Positions 1 through 8,501 of a DNA stretch of 64,000 bases are shown one piece after another (the stretch's first letter is position 1; the number at the start of each line of letters is the position of its first letter). The notes beneath the pieces are model-generated. The model was not told where the DNA came from. It made no database searches and saw nothing but the letters and a program-made list of their open reading frames with translations. The stretch is taken from the NCBI RefSeq assembly GCF_030813235.1, contig NZ_JAUSUB010000017.1, positions 57,315-121,314 on the forward strand, read 5' to 3'. The position numbers and the translations under genes are program-made. The stretch comes from Cytobacillus purgationiresistens. GTDB lineage: Bacteria > Bacillota > Bacilli > Bacillales > Cytobacillaceae.

Positions 1-485
1 AAGTGCTTCACCCTGAAACAGCTGATGCATTAAGAGAAGTGCTCGTACCACTTGCAACTGTTGTGACACCCAATCTATTTGAAGCATCACAATTAGCACA
101 GACAAAGCCCATTAAAACGATTGAGGATATGAAGGAAGCTGCAGTTAAAATTCATGCCCTTGGTCCAAAATATGTCTTAATTAAAGGCGGCAGCAAGCTG
201 AAGCACGAAAAGGCGATTGACCTCCTTTATGATGGAAAAGAGTTTACATTCCTTGAAGCTGAACTAATCGATTCAACATATATTCATGGAGCGGGCTGTA
301 CCTATTCTTCAGCGATAACGGCAGAGCTTGCAAAAGGACAATCTGTAATAGATGCCGTTCACACGGCTAAGGATTTTATCACTGCAGCGATAGCTCACGG
401 ATTCAAGCTAAATGAATATGTTGGTCCTACTATGCATGGCGCTTACCGCACGTTTGGTACAGACCGTGTAAAATTAGAGCAATAA
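1..485 (+). CDS. pdxK: Pyridoxine/HMP kinase PdxK, C-terminal part
   Basis: This is the last 160 or so residues of a ribokinase-fold kinase that phosphorylates pyridoxine/pyridoxal or hydroxymethylpyrimidine with ATP in the cytoplasm. The 5' end lies outside the window; full-length relatives are about 270 residues, so roughly 110 are missing. Visible signs are the TPNLFEA segment, VLIKGG, and the GAGCTYSSA nucleotide/anion-hole motif with Cys, followed by the conserved end YVGPTMHGAYR. The Cys version of that motif and the end resemble Bacillus PdxK more than classical ThiD, but the two overlap in activity. The apparent GTG at the window edge is probably internal, not the start. Confidence 0.85.
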   Translation, partial: VLHPETADALREVLVPLATVVTPNLFEASQLAQTKPIKTIEDMKEAAVKIHALGPKYVLIKGGSKLKHEKAIDLLYDGKEFTFLEAELIDSTYIHGAGCTYSSAITAELAKGQSVIDAVHTAKDFITAAIAHGFKLNEYVGPTMHGAYRTFGTDRVKLEQ

Positions 486-528
486 ATCACTATAGCTGAG
501 CATCCTAGGGCACAGCTTGATATGAATG

Positions 529-567
529 AACGCAACTTTAGACTTCTTTGTGTAAGGTTGCGTTTTT
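529..567 (+). terminator. Intrinsic terminator after pdxK
   Basis: AACGCAAC (529-536) pairs with GTTGCGTT (557-564) and is followed by a T run, 44 bases after the pdxK stop. Confidence 0.75.
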
Positions 568-733
568 CTTTGGATAGAAAAACGCTTTCCGTACCTGTTT
601 ATTCTATTTAGGGATGCGCCTTTTTAGCTTTTACCGATTTTTTTTAGTAATATTGAAATGTAGTATCGCAGTATAAGACAATTTCATTCAGACAAATTAT
701 ATACATGGTGATTTTTGAAGGGAGGCATATGAA

Positions 734-1081
734 ATGGAACTAGTAGTAAAAGAACAAGTTCAAAAGGAACTAACCAAATTAACAAACAAAGATGTGTATA
801 TCCATTTGGAAACAACAAATGGAGCCTATGCTTCCCATTTTGATGAAACTTTTTTCTCTTCAGGCGCTTATATTAGAAACGCCCATTTAAAATTTGAGCA
901 TAGCAAAATTGCAGGAGATGGTCCTTTTCGAATCGGATTGAAGACGACAATCGGCTGGGTTTATGCTGAAGGCATTACACATTTTGAGGTCGATAGCCAA
1001 AACAGACTGCTTTTAGCAGGACATGACTTCAATGGTAAGCTTGCTGTTGCTTTGGAAATTAGTGAAACACCTTTTGAATAA
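734..1081 (+). CDS. yojF: YojF family protein
   Basis: A 115-residue protein of the YojF (DUF1806) family, function not established. It contains the family-like stretch SSGAYIRNAHLKFEH and the Gly/Trp-rich IGLKTTIGWVYAEG. It starts at an ATG behind GGGAGG and lies 23 bases upstream of bshB2, the same yojF-bshB2 pairing as in Bacillus subtilis. This suggests an accessory role in bacillithiol metabolism, which is inference from neighbourhood only. Confidence 0.85.
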   Translation: MELVVKEQVQKELTKLTNKDVYIHLETTNGAYASHFDETFFSSGAYIRNAHLKFEHSKIAGDGPFRIGLKTTIGWVYAEGITHFEVDSQNRLLLAGHDFNGKLAVALEISETPFE

Positions 1082-1104
1082 CCTGTTGAAGGGAGGAATA
1101 AACG

Positions 1105-1770
1105 ATGGAAAAGGAAAGACAAGTTCTGGTTGTTTTCCCACATCCTGACGATGAAGCGTTTGGTGTGTCAGGAACACTTGCTTTACATATTAAAAATGGA
1201 ACGCCTGTGACTTATGCTTGCCTCACACTTGGTGAAATGGGAAGGAATATGGGGAATCCGCCATTTGCTACCCGCGAGTCTCTTCCATATATACGTAGAA
1301 AAGAATTGCAAGATGCAGCGAATGTCATTGGTATCAAGGATTTAAGAATGCTTGGCTATCGCGATAAAACCGTTGAATTTGAGCAAGAAACAGCTTTGGC
1401 AAATCACATGAGTGAATTAATTGATGAATTAAATCCTTCATTGATCATCACGTTCTATCCAGGCTACGCAGTTCACCCAGACCATGATGCTACAGGTGCA
1501 GCAGTGATTAAAGCGGTTGAAAATATGCCTGCTGAACAACGTCCAAAGGTCCATTGTGTCGCTTTCTCCAATAACTGTGAGGAAGAAATTGGACAAGCGG
1601 ATACTGTGCATGATGTTAGCACAGTCGCTGATATAAAGATTGCTACAATCAAGGCGCATATTTCACAAACACAACTGATGGTGAAAGAGATGGAGGAGCA
1701 GTTGCAAAACAGCGAACCTCAAGTCATGGCGCGTATAAATAATGAGCGGTTTTGGACTTATACGTTCTAA
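1105..1770 (+). CDS. bshB2: Bacillithiol biosynthesis deacetylase BshB2
   Basis: A zinc-dependent LmbE/PIG-L-fold deacetylase that removes acetyl from GlcNAc-malate in bacillithiol synthesis, and may act on bacillithiol S-conjugates. The metal and catalytic motif PHPDDE is at residues 12-17 and the second motif HPDHDATG at about 124-131. Length (221) is normal for BshB. The start is an ATG 9 bases after GGGAGG. It shares an operon with yojF. The bshB2 rather than bshB1 assignment rests on the yojF neighbour. Confidence 0.9.
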   Translation: MEKERQVLVVFPHPDDEAFGVSGTLALHIKNGTPVTYACLTLGEMGRNMGNPPFATRESLPYIRRKELQDAANVIGIKDLRMLGYRDKTVEFEQETALANHMSELIDELNPSLIITFYPGYAVHPDHDATGAAVIKAVENMPAEQRPKVHCVAFSNNCEEEIGQADTVHDVSTVADIKIATIKAHISQTQLMVKEMEEQLQNSEPQVMARINNERFWTYTF

Positions 1771-1905
1771 TAGGCAAAATCGAAAAGCCACGCAAATGAA
1801 TACTTTCTGTGAGCCAGCATGCGATGGATTAAAACGTTCTTTGATTTTGATTTTTGATTTCTGATGTCATTTATGCAGAGCTTGCTGCGCAAGGCGATTC
1901 AGCCT

Positions 1906-1946
1906 AAAAAGGACCCTGTACCAGGTTGGTTGCAGGATCCTTTTTT
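1906..1946. terminator. Bidirectional terminator
   Basis: AAAAAGGACCCTG (1906-1918) faces CAGGATCCTTTTT (1933-1945) with one mismatch and A/T runs on both sides. It serves the convergent bshB2 and SRPBCC genes. Confidence 0.8.
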
Positions 1947-1954
1947 ATACTGTA

Positions 1955-2479
1955 TTATTCTTTTTTCTCGTGCTGTTCGGTTTGTCCTCGCTGTTCTTCT
2001 ACTTGTGTTTTTTCAAGCTCTGATTCTGCTGAGGCAAGAGGATTATTCCCTTCGAGCATATCTTTCAAATTTGTAAGTTGATTCCCGTCTTCACGCTTGA
2101 TCATTTTTACAAGTAGTGGCTTGGTTAATTTCATTCTTAAGCCCGTCGTTTGCAGGTTTGCTTCCAGTTCGACTTGAGTCCCCTCTTCAATTTCATGAAA
2201 GTCATACTTATACTCGACGATTAATCCACTGGAATCCGACTTCGTAGTAAAGGTTCGATTCTGCTCAAAAGCAAGTACTTCAATTGTTGAAGTAATATTC
2301 TTCCCGCGTATGCTGCGCGTTTCCAGGAACCTCGTCCCTTTACCAATCTGCCCCTCAGTCTCCTGCTCCCGCTTCGCAACAATCGGCATAATCTCATGAA
2401 TATTATCCACATTCAACATATACTCAAAAACCTCATCCAAAGGCTTATTAATCATCACACTCGAACGAAAATCCGCCAT
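1955..2479 (-). CDS. SRPBCC (START-like) family protein
   Basis: A 174-residue protein of the SRPBCC/polyketide-cyclase fold, which forms a deep hydrophobic cavity for lipid-like ligands; the ligand is unknown. It opens with MADFRSSVMINKPLDEVFEYMLNVDNI, the typical beginning of this fold, and ends in a charged, Glu/Gln-rich tail of about 35 residues. I chose the ATG at 2479, preceded by GGGGTG; an upstream GTG at 2488 is possible. A copy of a dispersed repeat lies just upstream (2531-2575). Confidence 0.8.
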   Translation of the reverse strand: MADFRSSVMINKPLDEVFEYMLNVDNIHEIMPIVAKREQETEGQIGKGTRFLETRSIRGKNITSTIEVLAFEQNRTFTTKSDSSGLIVEYKYDFHEIEEGTQVELEANLQTTGLRMKLTKPLLVKMIKREDGNQLTNLKDMLEGNNPLASAESELEKTQVEEQRGQTEQHEKKE

Positions 2480-2530
2480 ACACCACACACCCCATCCAAT
2501 TTAAATCCTTAAATAATACTTACCACAAAA

Positions 2531-2575
2531 GTGGGTGCCTGTCACCTCCATAGTTTGACAAATTTCGACATGTGA
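2531..2575. repeat. Dispersed repeat, copy 1
   Basis: Contains GGTGCCTGTCACCT (2534-2547) followed by TGACAAATTTCGACATG. The core GGTG-CCTGT-CACC is a small dyad. Two further copies lie at 19196-19236 and 32315-32346. Confidence 0.8.
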
Positions 2576-2624
2576 GACTTTTTACAATTTTTAGGTAATT
2601 GTTTATGATGGATGTGCATACATT

Positions 2625-2642
2625 AGTGAGTGATTACTCACT
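2625..2642. promoter_or_regulatory. Candidate TetR-family operator
   Basis: A perfect inverted repeat, AGTGAGT-GATT-ACTCACT, sits about 20 bases before the start of the ABC exporter operon. That operon ends in a TetR-type regulator. Size and symmetry fit an operator for a TetR dimer; the pairing is inferred. Confidence 0.65.
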
Positions 2643-2663
2643 TTTAGAGAGGTCGGGGGTGAA

Positions 2664-3392
2664 TTGTTGAGTGTAGATCGGATTATATTGTCTGTTGACC
2701 ATGTTTCAAAGCGTTATGGAAAACATGATGTGCTAAAGGATATTCACTTTGAAATAGAGAGAGGGGAGATTTTTGGTCTTCTGGGTCCTTCTGGAGCTGG
2801 AAAGACGACTTTAGTAAAGCAGCTGGCTGGGCTTGAGTTGCCTAGTGAAGGGGAAAATCGGATATTCCAGAAGCCAATGCCCAGTTTAAAGACCATGGAG
2901 CAAATTGGATATATGGGGCAATCGGATGCTTTATACGGGGAATTAACTGCAAAGGAAAACCTCGAATTCTTTGCTGCCATTTATGGGCTAAAGCGAAAAC
3001 AGAGGCAGATCAGAATCAAGGATGTCCTAGCAATTGTAAATCTAGCGGATCACGAAAATAAGCTTGTATCAAGCTATTCTGGCGGTATGAAACGCCGCCT
3101 TTCACTTGCCATCTCCCTATTGCACAAGCCTCAGCTGCTTATTCTGGATGAACCAACTGTCGGGATTGACCCGGTATTAAGAAAAAGCATCTGGAAAACT
3201 TTTGAGCAGCTTAGAGACAGCGGGACGACGATTATCGTGACAACACATGTTATGGATGAGGCCGAAAAATGCGATCGCCTCGGTCTGTTGCGTGATGGCA
3301 GGCTGACTGCCATTGGTACACCATCTGATCTAATAGAAGAAACAAGGACCGAGTCGCTAGAAGAAGCCTTCCTTGTATATGGAGGTGCTTAA
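2664..3392 (+). CDS. ABC-2 type exporter, ATP-binding protein
   Basis: An ATPase subunit of about 242 residues for a drug or lipid exporter of the ABC-2 class. It shows Walker A GPSGAGKTT, a Q-loop, the signature YSGGMKRR, and Walker B LLILDEPTVGID followed by the H-loop TTHVMDEA. It starts with TTG (a second in-frame TTG follows directly) behind a G-rich ribosome binding site. The permease gene begins within two bases of its stop, and a TetR gene follows, so the three form one unit. The substrate is unknown. Confidence 0.9.
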   Translation: MLSVDRIILSVDHVSKRYGKHDVLKDIHFEIERGEIFGLLGPSGAGKTTLVKQLAGLELPSEGENRIFQKPMPSLKTMEQIGYMGQSDALYGELTAKENLEFFAAIYGLKRKQRQIRIKDVLAIVNLADHENKLVSSYSGGMKRRLSLAISLLHKPQLLILDEPTVGIDPVLRKSIWKTFEQLRDSGTTIIVTTHVMDEAEKCDRLGLLRDGRLTAIGTPSDLIEETRTESLEEAFLVYGGA

Positions 3393-3393
3393 A

Positions 3394-4425
3394 TTGAGAA
3401 TCTCAGCTCTCTCCTTACGAATATTACGACAAATTATCAGAGATAAACGAACGATGGCCCTGCTTATTTTTGCGCCGATTCTTGTGCTCACATTACTTCA
3501 TTTTGTTTTTAACGGCAACGATTATGAGCCAAAAATAGGCTTTGTTAGCATCCCGGAAACAATGGAAAATCAACTAAATATCAAAAATACACATATACAG
3601 CATTACAAAAACTTGAACACAGCCAAAGCTGACTTATCCGATCAATCAATCGATGCCTACCTTTTTATCGCCAACAATCATCTTTCCCTCTTTTTAGAAG
3701 GAAGTGACCCGACTGTCAACAGCACTGTGATGAAACGAATGCAAGATGCTTTTCAATCTATGGGTGGTAACGAACAAACAAACAATGATATCAAGATTCA
3801 CTTTTTACACGGGGGAAGTGAGCTCGGACAGTTTGATTATATCGGTCCTCTTCTGCTTGGATTCTTTGTTTTTTTCTTCGTCTTCCTAATCGCCGGCGTT
3901 TCATTCCTGCGGGAACGGACAACAGGCACGCTGGAAAGACTGCTTAGCACTCCTATAAAGAAATCGGAAATCGTATTTGGTTACGTAATTGGATTCGGCA
4001 TCTTTACAATCATTCAAACATTCATTATTGCCATTTATACCATTTATGTACTTGGGATGTATATGGAAGGCGCATTTGGCTATGTTATGCTGATCGCTTT
4101 ATTCACTGCATTAACAGCATTAACTCTAGGAATATTGCTATCGTCGTTTGCCAATAATGAATTGCAAATGATGCAATTTATTCCGATCATCATTGTTCCG
4201 CAAATCTTCTTTTCCGGTCTTTTCAACCTAGAAACCATCCCAGACTGGCTTAGCTGGATCGGCCCGCTTACACCGTTGTACTATGCCGCAGATGCGCTAA
4301 AAAGTGTCATGGTAAGCGGAATGGGCTGGAGTATGATTTCTAAAGATATTTTCATATTAGCAGGATTTTCACTTCTTTTCATTTTATTGAACATCCTAGC
4401 TTTAAAAAAATACCGAAAAATATAA
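3394..4425 (+). CDS. ABC-2 type exporter, permease
   Basis: A membrane subunit of about 343 residues. One N-terminal membrane helix is followed by a soluble loop of about 130 residues, then five helices; the ABC2 motif FLRERTTGTLERLLSTP lies before the second helix. This layout is typical of YhfP/DrrB-like drug exporters. The TTG at 3394 follows GGAGG by 8 bases and comes right after the ATPase stop. The longer reading from 3373 lacks a ribosome binding site. Confidence 0.88.
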   Translation: MRISALSLRILRQIIRDKRTMALLIFAPILVLTLLHFVFNGNDYEPKIGFVSIPETMENQLNIKNTHIQHYKNLNTAKADLSDQSIDAYLFIANNHLSLFLEGSDPTVNSTVMKRMQDAFQSMGGNEQTNNDIKIHFLHGGSELGQFDYIGPLLLGFFVFFFVFLIAGVSFLRERTTGTLERLLSTPIKKSEIVFGYVIGFGIFTIIQTFIIAIYTIYVLGMYMEGAFGYVMLIALFTALTALTLGILLSSFANNELQMMQFIPIIIVPQIFFSGLFNLETIPDWLSWIGPLTPLYYAADALKSVMVSGMGWSMISKDIFILAGFSLLFILLNILALKKYRKI

Positions 4426-4480
4426 CTCATCCGTTCATTTTTACCATTATTGTAAGTAAGTTTTGAAAAAGGGGTTCGTT

Positions 4481-5149
4481 ATGCAAGAATCAGACTCTAT
4501 TATTGATCATTTATTCGAAGATGAAAAACTGACAGATAAGCAAAAGAAGATTATTGAAGCAGCTATCGATTCATTCTCAGAAAAAGGCTATTCAGGAACA
4601 TCAACCAGTGAAATTGCTAAAAAGGCCGGTGTAGCTGAAGGAACAATCTTCCGGCATTATAAAACAAAAAAAGATTTACTGCTCAGCATTATCGCACCCA
4701 TGCTTGCCAAATCCATTGCTCCTTTTGTCATAAAAGACTTATACAAAATACTGGATACTAAATATGATAGCTATGAGGGATTTCTCAGAGCAATGATTGC
4801 TAATCGATATGTGTTTTTGAAGCATAATTTACCGTTATTTAAAATTTTGATTCAAGAAATCCCTTTTCATCCAGAACTAAAGGAACAGTTCATGGAGCAT
4901 ATCGCCAAAAAGGTATATACACGCTTCGAAAGCTTAGTGGTTTACTTTCAAGAAAAGGAGCAAATTATCAATATCCCGCCAGCAAGCGTGATTAGATTCA
5001 ATATAACGACGATAATGGGTTACTTTTTCACAAGATATTTATTCTTTCCTGATGCTGATTGGAATGATGACGAAGAAATTGAAATAACTATCCAATTTCT
5101 CCTTCATGGACTATCCCCTTTAGCTAAAAAAGAAGACGACTCACCTTGA
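4481..5149 (+). CDS. TetR/AcrR family regulator
   Basis: A 222-residue repressor with the TetR helix-turn-helix near residues 20-65 (ARRANGED as IIEAAIDSFSEKGY, then TSEIAKKAGVAEGTIFRHYKTKKDL). It is the third gene of the exporter unit and probably binds the dyad at 2625-2642, releasing it when it meets the exported compound. I chose the ATG at 4481 (behind AAGGGG) over an upstream TTG. The gene ends in a hairpin shared with the converging gene. Confidence 0.88.
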   Translation: MQESDSIIDHLFEDEKLTDKQKKIIEAAIDSFSEKGYSGTSTSEIAKKAGVAEGTIFRHYKTKKDLLLSIIAPMLAKSIAPFVIKDLYKILDTKYDSYEGFLRAMIANRYVFLKHNLPLFKILIQEIPFHPELKEQFMEHIAKKVYTRFESLVVYFQEKEQIINIPPASVIRFNITTIMGYFFTRYLFFPDADWNDDEEIEITIQFLLHGLSPLAKKEDDSP

Positions 5150-5170
5150 AATGAGACCGTCTTCTTTTTT
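5126..5170. terminator. Bidirectional terminator
   Basis: AAAAAAGAAGACG (5126-5138) pairs perfectly with CGTCTTCTTTTTT (5158-5170). The left arm overlaps the last codons of the TetR gene, and the right end is 2 bases from the stop of the converging lipoprotein gene. Confidence 0.9.
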
Positions 5171-5172
5171 AA

Positions 5173-6276
5173 TTACATTTCATTTAAATCAATTTGATAA
5201 AGGTGGTCATCATTATCGAGTGGGTTGCCGCGACCATCGGTATTATTGCTGATAAAGTAAAGCACCCCATCCTCAATGTATAGATCGCGAATTCTGCCTA
5301 ACTCGGTGACCACTTCCCTCTTTTCCCCTGTTTGCAAATCAAATTCCAGGACGGCAGTGCCTCTTAAAGCGGCCGCATAAATTTTTTCATCTGTATAAGC
5401 AATTCCGGATGGAGCCCATGTCGATTTATCACCTGAGGTAAACAATGGTGACTCCATGCCTTCCTTTTCTTCCTCACCGGTGATTTCAGGCCAGCCATAG
5501 TTCTTACCTACCTCGATTATGTTGATCTCATCGTTAGCTGTCGGGCCATGTTCACTTTCATACATTTTACCGTCTTCTGACCAAGCAAGGCCTTGAGGGT
5601 TTCTATGTCCATAACTATACACGTATGATTCTTCGTAAGGGTTATCCTCTGGAATAGAGCCATCTAAGTTCATTCTCAACACTTTTCCTGCTAATGAATC
5701 AAGGTCCTGTGCCAGGTCTGGGTCTGTTGCATCTCCCGTCGTAATATAAAGCTTTTCATCTGGGCCGATTTTAAGTCTGCCGCCATGATGATATTCACCG
5801 CTTGGAATGTCATCTAACAGTACGCGGTCCTCGCGCCACACGCTATTATCCTGCTGTAAAACGACGACACGATTATATTGATTGCCGTCTTCTTCAAATG
5901 TGTAATAGGCATAAGCCTCTTTAGAGTTTTCATAGTCCGGGGAAAGCACAAATCCTAACAGTCCTGCTTCCGCAACTGTGGACAATTCCTTTTCTAACTC
6001 GACTTCCTGCCTCTCTTTTTCTCCATTCTCAATGATGACAATCTTCCCTGGCCTTTCAGATAAATAAAAAGTTTCTCCTAATCTGTCAATTGACCACGGA
6101 GTATTTAACTCTTCTGCGATTACTTCCGGCTCAGCAGCAGGAAGGCCACCTGTTTCCCTATCAGTCTCCTCTACCGCATCCTCATTTGGCTCTTTAGCCC
6201 CATTATTTTCCGAACAACCAGCTATAATAAGCAACGACCCTAACAAAGCTATCATGATTTTCTTCACTCTATCCAC
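5173..6276 (-). CDS. PQQ-dependent sugar dehydrogenase-like lipoprotein
   Basis: A 367-residue secreted lipoprotein of the glucose/sorbosone dehydrogenase beta-propeller family. The signal peptide ends in the lipobox IIAGC (Cys21), followed by an acidic linker. Family motifs include NTPWSI, YHHGGRLKIGPDEKLYITTGD, YSYGHRNPQGLAW and EHGPTANDEIN. Members oxidise sugars in E. coli-type bacteria, but many Gram-positive homologs have no proven substrate and no PQQ synthesis genes are visible here. An AlkD-like gene lies 8 bases upstream in the same direction. Confidence 0.85.
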   Translation of the reverse strand: MDRVKKIMIALLGSLLIIAGCSENNGAKEPNEDAVEETDRETGGLPAAEPEVIAEELNTPWSIDRLGETFYLSERPGKIVIIENGEKERQEVELEKELSTVAEAGLLGFVLSPDYENSKEAYAYYTFEEDGNQYNRVVVLQQDNSVWREDRVLLDDIPSGEYHHGGRLKIGPDEKLYITTGDATDPDLAQDLDSLAGKVLRMNLDGSIPEDNPYEESYVYSYGHRNPQGLAWSEDGKMYESEHGPTANDEINIIEVGKNYGWPEITGEEEKEGMESPLFTSGDKSTWAPSGIAYTDEKIYAAALRGTAVLEFDLQTGEKREVVTELGRIRDLYIEDGVLYFISNNTDGRGNPLDNDDHLYQIDLNEM

Positions 6277-6284
6277 TCCTCGTA

Positions 6285-6941
6285 TTATATGTATTTACTC
6301 CCTTCTCTCACACTTAATCGAGAAAGGTCACTTGACTCAATAAACTGCTTAACTGACTCCTTATTCGTTTTCGAATACTCTCTTAATGCCCAACCTATGG
6401 CTTTTTGGATGAAAAATTCCTTATCACCCTGATTATATGAAATATAATGATAGAGAAGTGCGTCATCCGTTTTCTCTTTATATTTCAACTGAAATAGAAT
6501 CGCTGATCGGCGCAGCCATAGATGGTCTCCTTTTGCCCAACCATCTATCGTTTGCTCTCTTACTTCAGGATAACTTGCGGCAATAGCAGCAAGCGGATTG
6601 GGCGCAATTGAATCAACGGTATCCCACCAAGGTTTTGCTCTAATCAGTTCCTCTAAAAAAGGCATATGTTCAGCATCGAGTTTTTTCATGAAAGCATTCA
6701 AATAATCAAGCGCTGTATATTGATATTCCCTTTCTTGCAGTGCCCATAAACGTCTGATTAAGTCAGGCTGAAATTCTTTAGTCAGAATCTCAGATTCCTT
6801 AAAAAACTGTTTAACAAGCTCCCTTCGTTTTGGCGTTTTTATTCCTAAAAAGGGAAACTGATTCTTCATATACCTTTCCATAGATGACGCATTTTCTGAG
6901 TTGCGGTGGGGCGCAAATAATCGCATGATTTCATTATGCAT
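6285..6941 (-). CDS. DNA alkylation repair protein, AlkD-like
   Basis: A 218-residue all-helical HEAT-repeat protein of the AlkC/AlkD family, which recognises and excises alkylated bases such as 3- and 7-alkylpurines. Typical stretches are FPFLGIKTPKRRELVKQF, KPWWDTVDSIAPNPLA, WLRRSAILFQLKYK and FFIQKAIGWALREYSK. It starts at ATG 6941 behind an AGAAGGAG-like site and appears to be co-transcribed with the lipoprotein gene, an association without an obvious functional reason. Confidence 0.88.
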   Translation of the reverse strand: MHNEIMRLFAPHRNSENASSMERYMKNQFPFLGIKTPKRRELVKQFFKESEILTKEFQPDLIRRLWALQEREYQYTALDYLNAFMKKLDAEHMPFLEELIRAKPWWDTVDSIAPNPLAAIAASYPEVREQTIDGWAKGDHLWLRRSAILFQLKYKEKTDDALLYHYISYNQGDKEFFIQKAIGWALREYSKTNKESVKQFIESSDLSRLSVREGSKYI

Positions 6942-7029
6942 AAGTATCTCCTTCTCTCGGTAAAAATAGACTGAATATTAATTAAAATAACAATATTGTG
7001 ATATTATGTAAAATGGGAGGGGAAAATCT

Positions 7030-8349
7030 ATGAAAATAATTGTATCATTCTTTAATCGCCTAATGCAGCGTTACCTGCCTGATCCTTTTCTATTAGTCAT
7101 TATTTTAACATTTGTCGTATTCGGATTAGGTGTTTTCTTCACAGATAGCGGTCCCTATCAAATGGTCCAATATTGGGGAGAGGGATTCTGGGGATTGCTT
7201 GTTTTCACCATGCAGATGGTGCTTGTGCTTGTCACAGGACATGTTTTAGCCAGTAGTTATATCTTTAAAAAGGGTCTTGCTGCGCTTGCCTCAAAGGCCA
7301 AAACACCTGGGCAGGCAGTCGTTATCGTCACCGTTATTTCACTCCTAGCGAGTTGGATAAACTGGGGATTTGGACTTGTTATTGGGGCTTTATTTGCTAA
7401 AGAATTAGCCAGGCAAGTTCGAAATGTTGATTATCGGCTATTAATTGCAAGCGCTTACTCTGGATTTGTCATCTGGCATGGGGGAATCTCAGGATCAACC
7501 CCTTTAACAATTGCCACTCCAGGGCACTTTTCGGAAGATTTGATTGGAATCATACCAACAAGTGAAACGATCTTTGCTGGGTTTAACCTCATTATTATCA
7601 TTGCTTTATTTTTGGCTCTTCCAATCGTTAACCGTTTAATGCTTCCATCAAAAAAAGAGACTGTTACAATCGATCCTGCCTTGTTAAAAGAGGATATGTC
7701 AGCAGCAGCGCTAGAACAAGAAGCGATGACACCGGCTGAACGTTTAGAAAATAGCAGAATCATCTCTTTATTGATAGGAATATTCGGGTTAGTTTTTCTA
7801 TTCTACTATTTCGCTAACAACGGCTTTCAATTAAACTTGGATATCGTCAACTTCCTATTCTTATTTTTAGGGATTCTGTTCCATGGCACCCCTAAAAATT
7901 TTCTCAACGCCATTGGCAATGCAGTAAAAGGAGCAAGCGGGATCATCATTCAATTCCCTTTTTATGCAGGGATTATCGGCATGATGACTGCTTCTGGCCT
8001 AGCAGCCGTCATCTCTAGCGCTTTCATATCGGTTGCCAACGAACAGACCTTTGCATTACTTACCTTCCTTAGTGCAGGATTAATAAACGTGTTCATTCCT
8101 TCTGGAGGTGGACAATGGGCAGTTCAAGCTCCAGTCATCCTGGATGCAGCAATCGCGCTTGACGTATCCATTCCAAAAGCTGCCATGGCAGTTGCCTGGG
8201 GAGATGCTTGGACGAACTTAATTCAGCCATTCTGGGCCTTGCCGGCGCTTGCCATTGCTGGTCTGAAGGCAAAGGACATTATGGGGTTCTGCGTGCTGAC
8301 ACTCTTTGTCAGCGGTGTAATTATCTCACTCGGATTTTTGTTTTTATAG
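7030..8349 (+). CDS. atoE: Short-chain fatty acid transporter AtoE-like
   Basis: A 439-residue integral membrane protein with about a dozen helices from the AtoE family, thought to import short-chain fatty acids such as acetoacetate or butyrate. The opening RYLPDPFLLVIILT and the motifs WHGGISGSTPLTIATPGH and FIPSGGGQWAVQAPV are family hallmarks. The start is an ATG behind GGGAGGGG. It stands alone between terminators, with no CoA-transferase or thiolase nearby. Confidence 0.88.
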   Translation: MKIIVSFFNRLMQRYLPDPFLLVIILTFVVFGLGVFFTDSGPYQMVQYWGEGFWGLLVFTMQMVLVLVTGHVLASSYIFKKGLAALASKAKTPGQAVVIVTVISLLASWINWGFGLVIGALFAKELARQVRNVDYRLLIASAYSGFVIWHGGISGSTPLTIATPGHFSEDLIGIIPTSETIFAGFNLIIIIALFLALPIVNRLMLPSKKETVTIDPALLKEDMSAAALEQEAMTPAERLENSRIISLLIGIFGLVFLFYYFANNGFQLNLDIVNFLFLFLGILFHGTPKNFLNAIGNAVKGASGIIIQFPFYAGIIGMMTASGLAAVISSAFISVANEQTFALLTFLSAGLINVFIPSGGGQWAVQAPVILDAAIALDVSIPKAAMAVAWGDAWTNLIQPFWALPALAIAGLKAKDIMGFCVLTLFVSGVIISLGFLFL

Positions 8350-8356
8350 GACAAAG

Positions 8357-8400
8357 AAAGGTGTGACCGCATTCGCATGCAGCATGCCTTTTTATTTTTT
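8357..8400 (+). terminator. Terminator after atoE
   Basis: AAAGGTGTG (8357-8365) pairs with CATGCCTTT (8383-8391) using two G-U pairs, followed by T-rich sequence. Confidence 0.65.
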
Positions 8401-8501
8401 TTTGGCTCTGTTATCGTTTGTTGTTGATTTTTAACCAAAAGAAAAACCACTCGTTGATTGAACTAACGATTCCCGTTAGCTGAATAATTGAATTAGATTA
8501 A

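Noticed and set aside
8465..8480. CTAACG-ATTCC-CGTTAG as a second MerR operator
   Set aside because: No promoter elements flank it and it lies at the 3' side of the hydrolase gene; more likely part of a hairpin or extragenic repeat.
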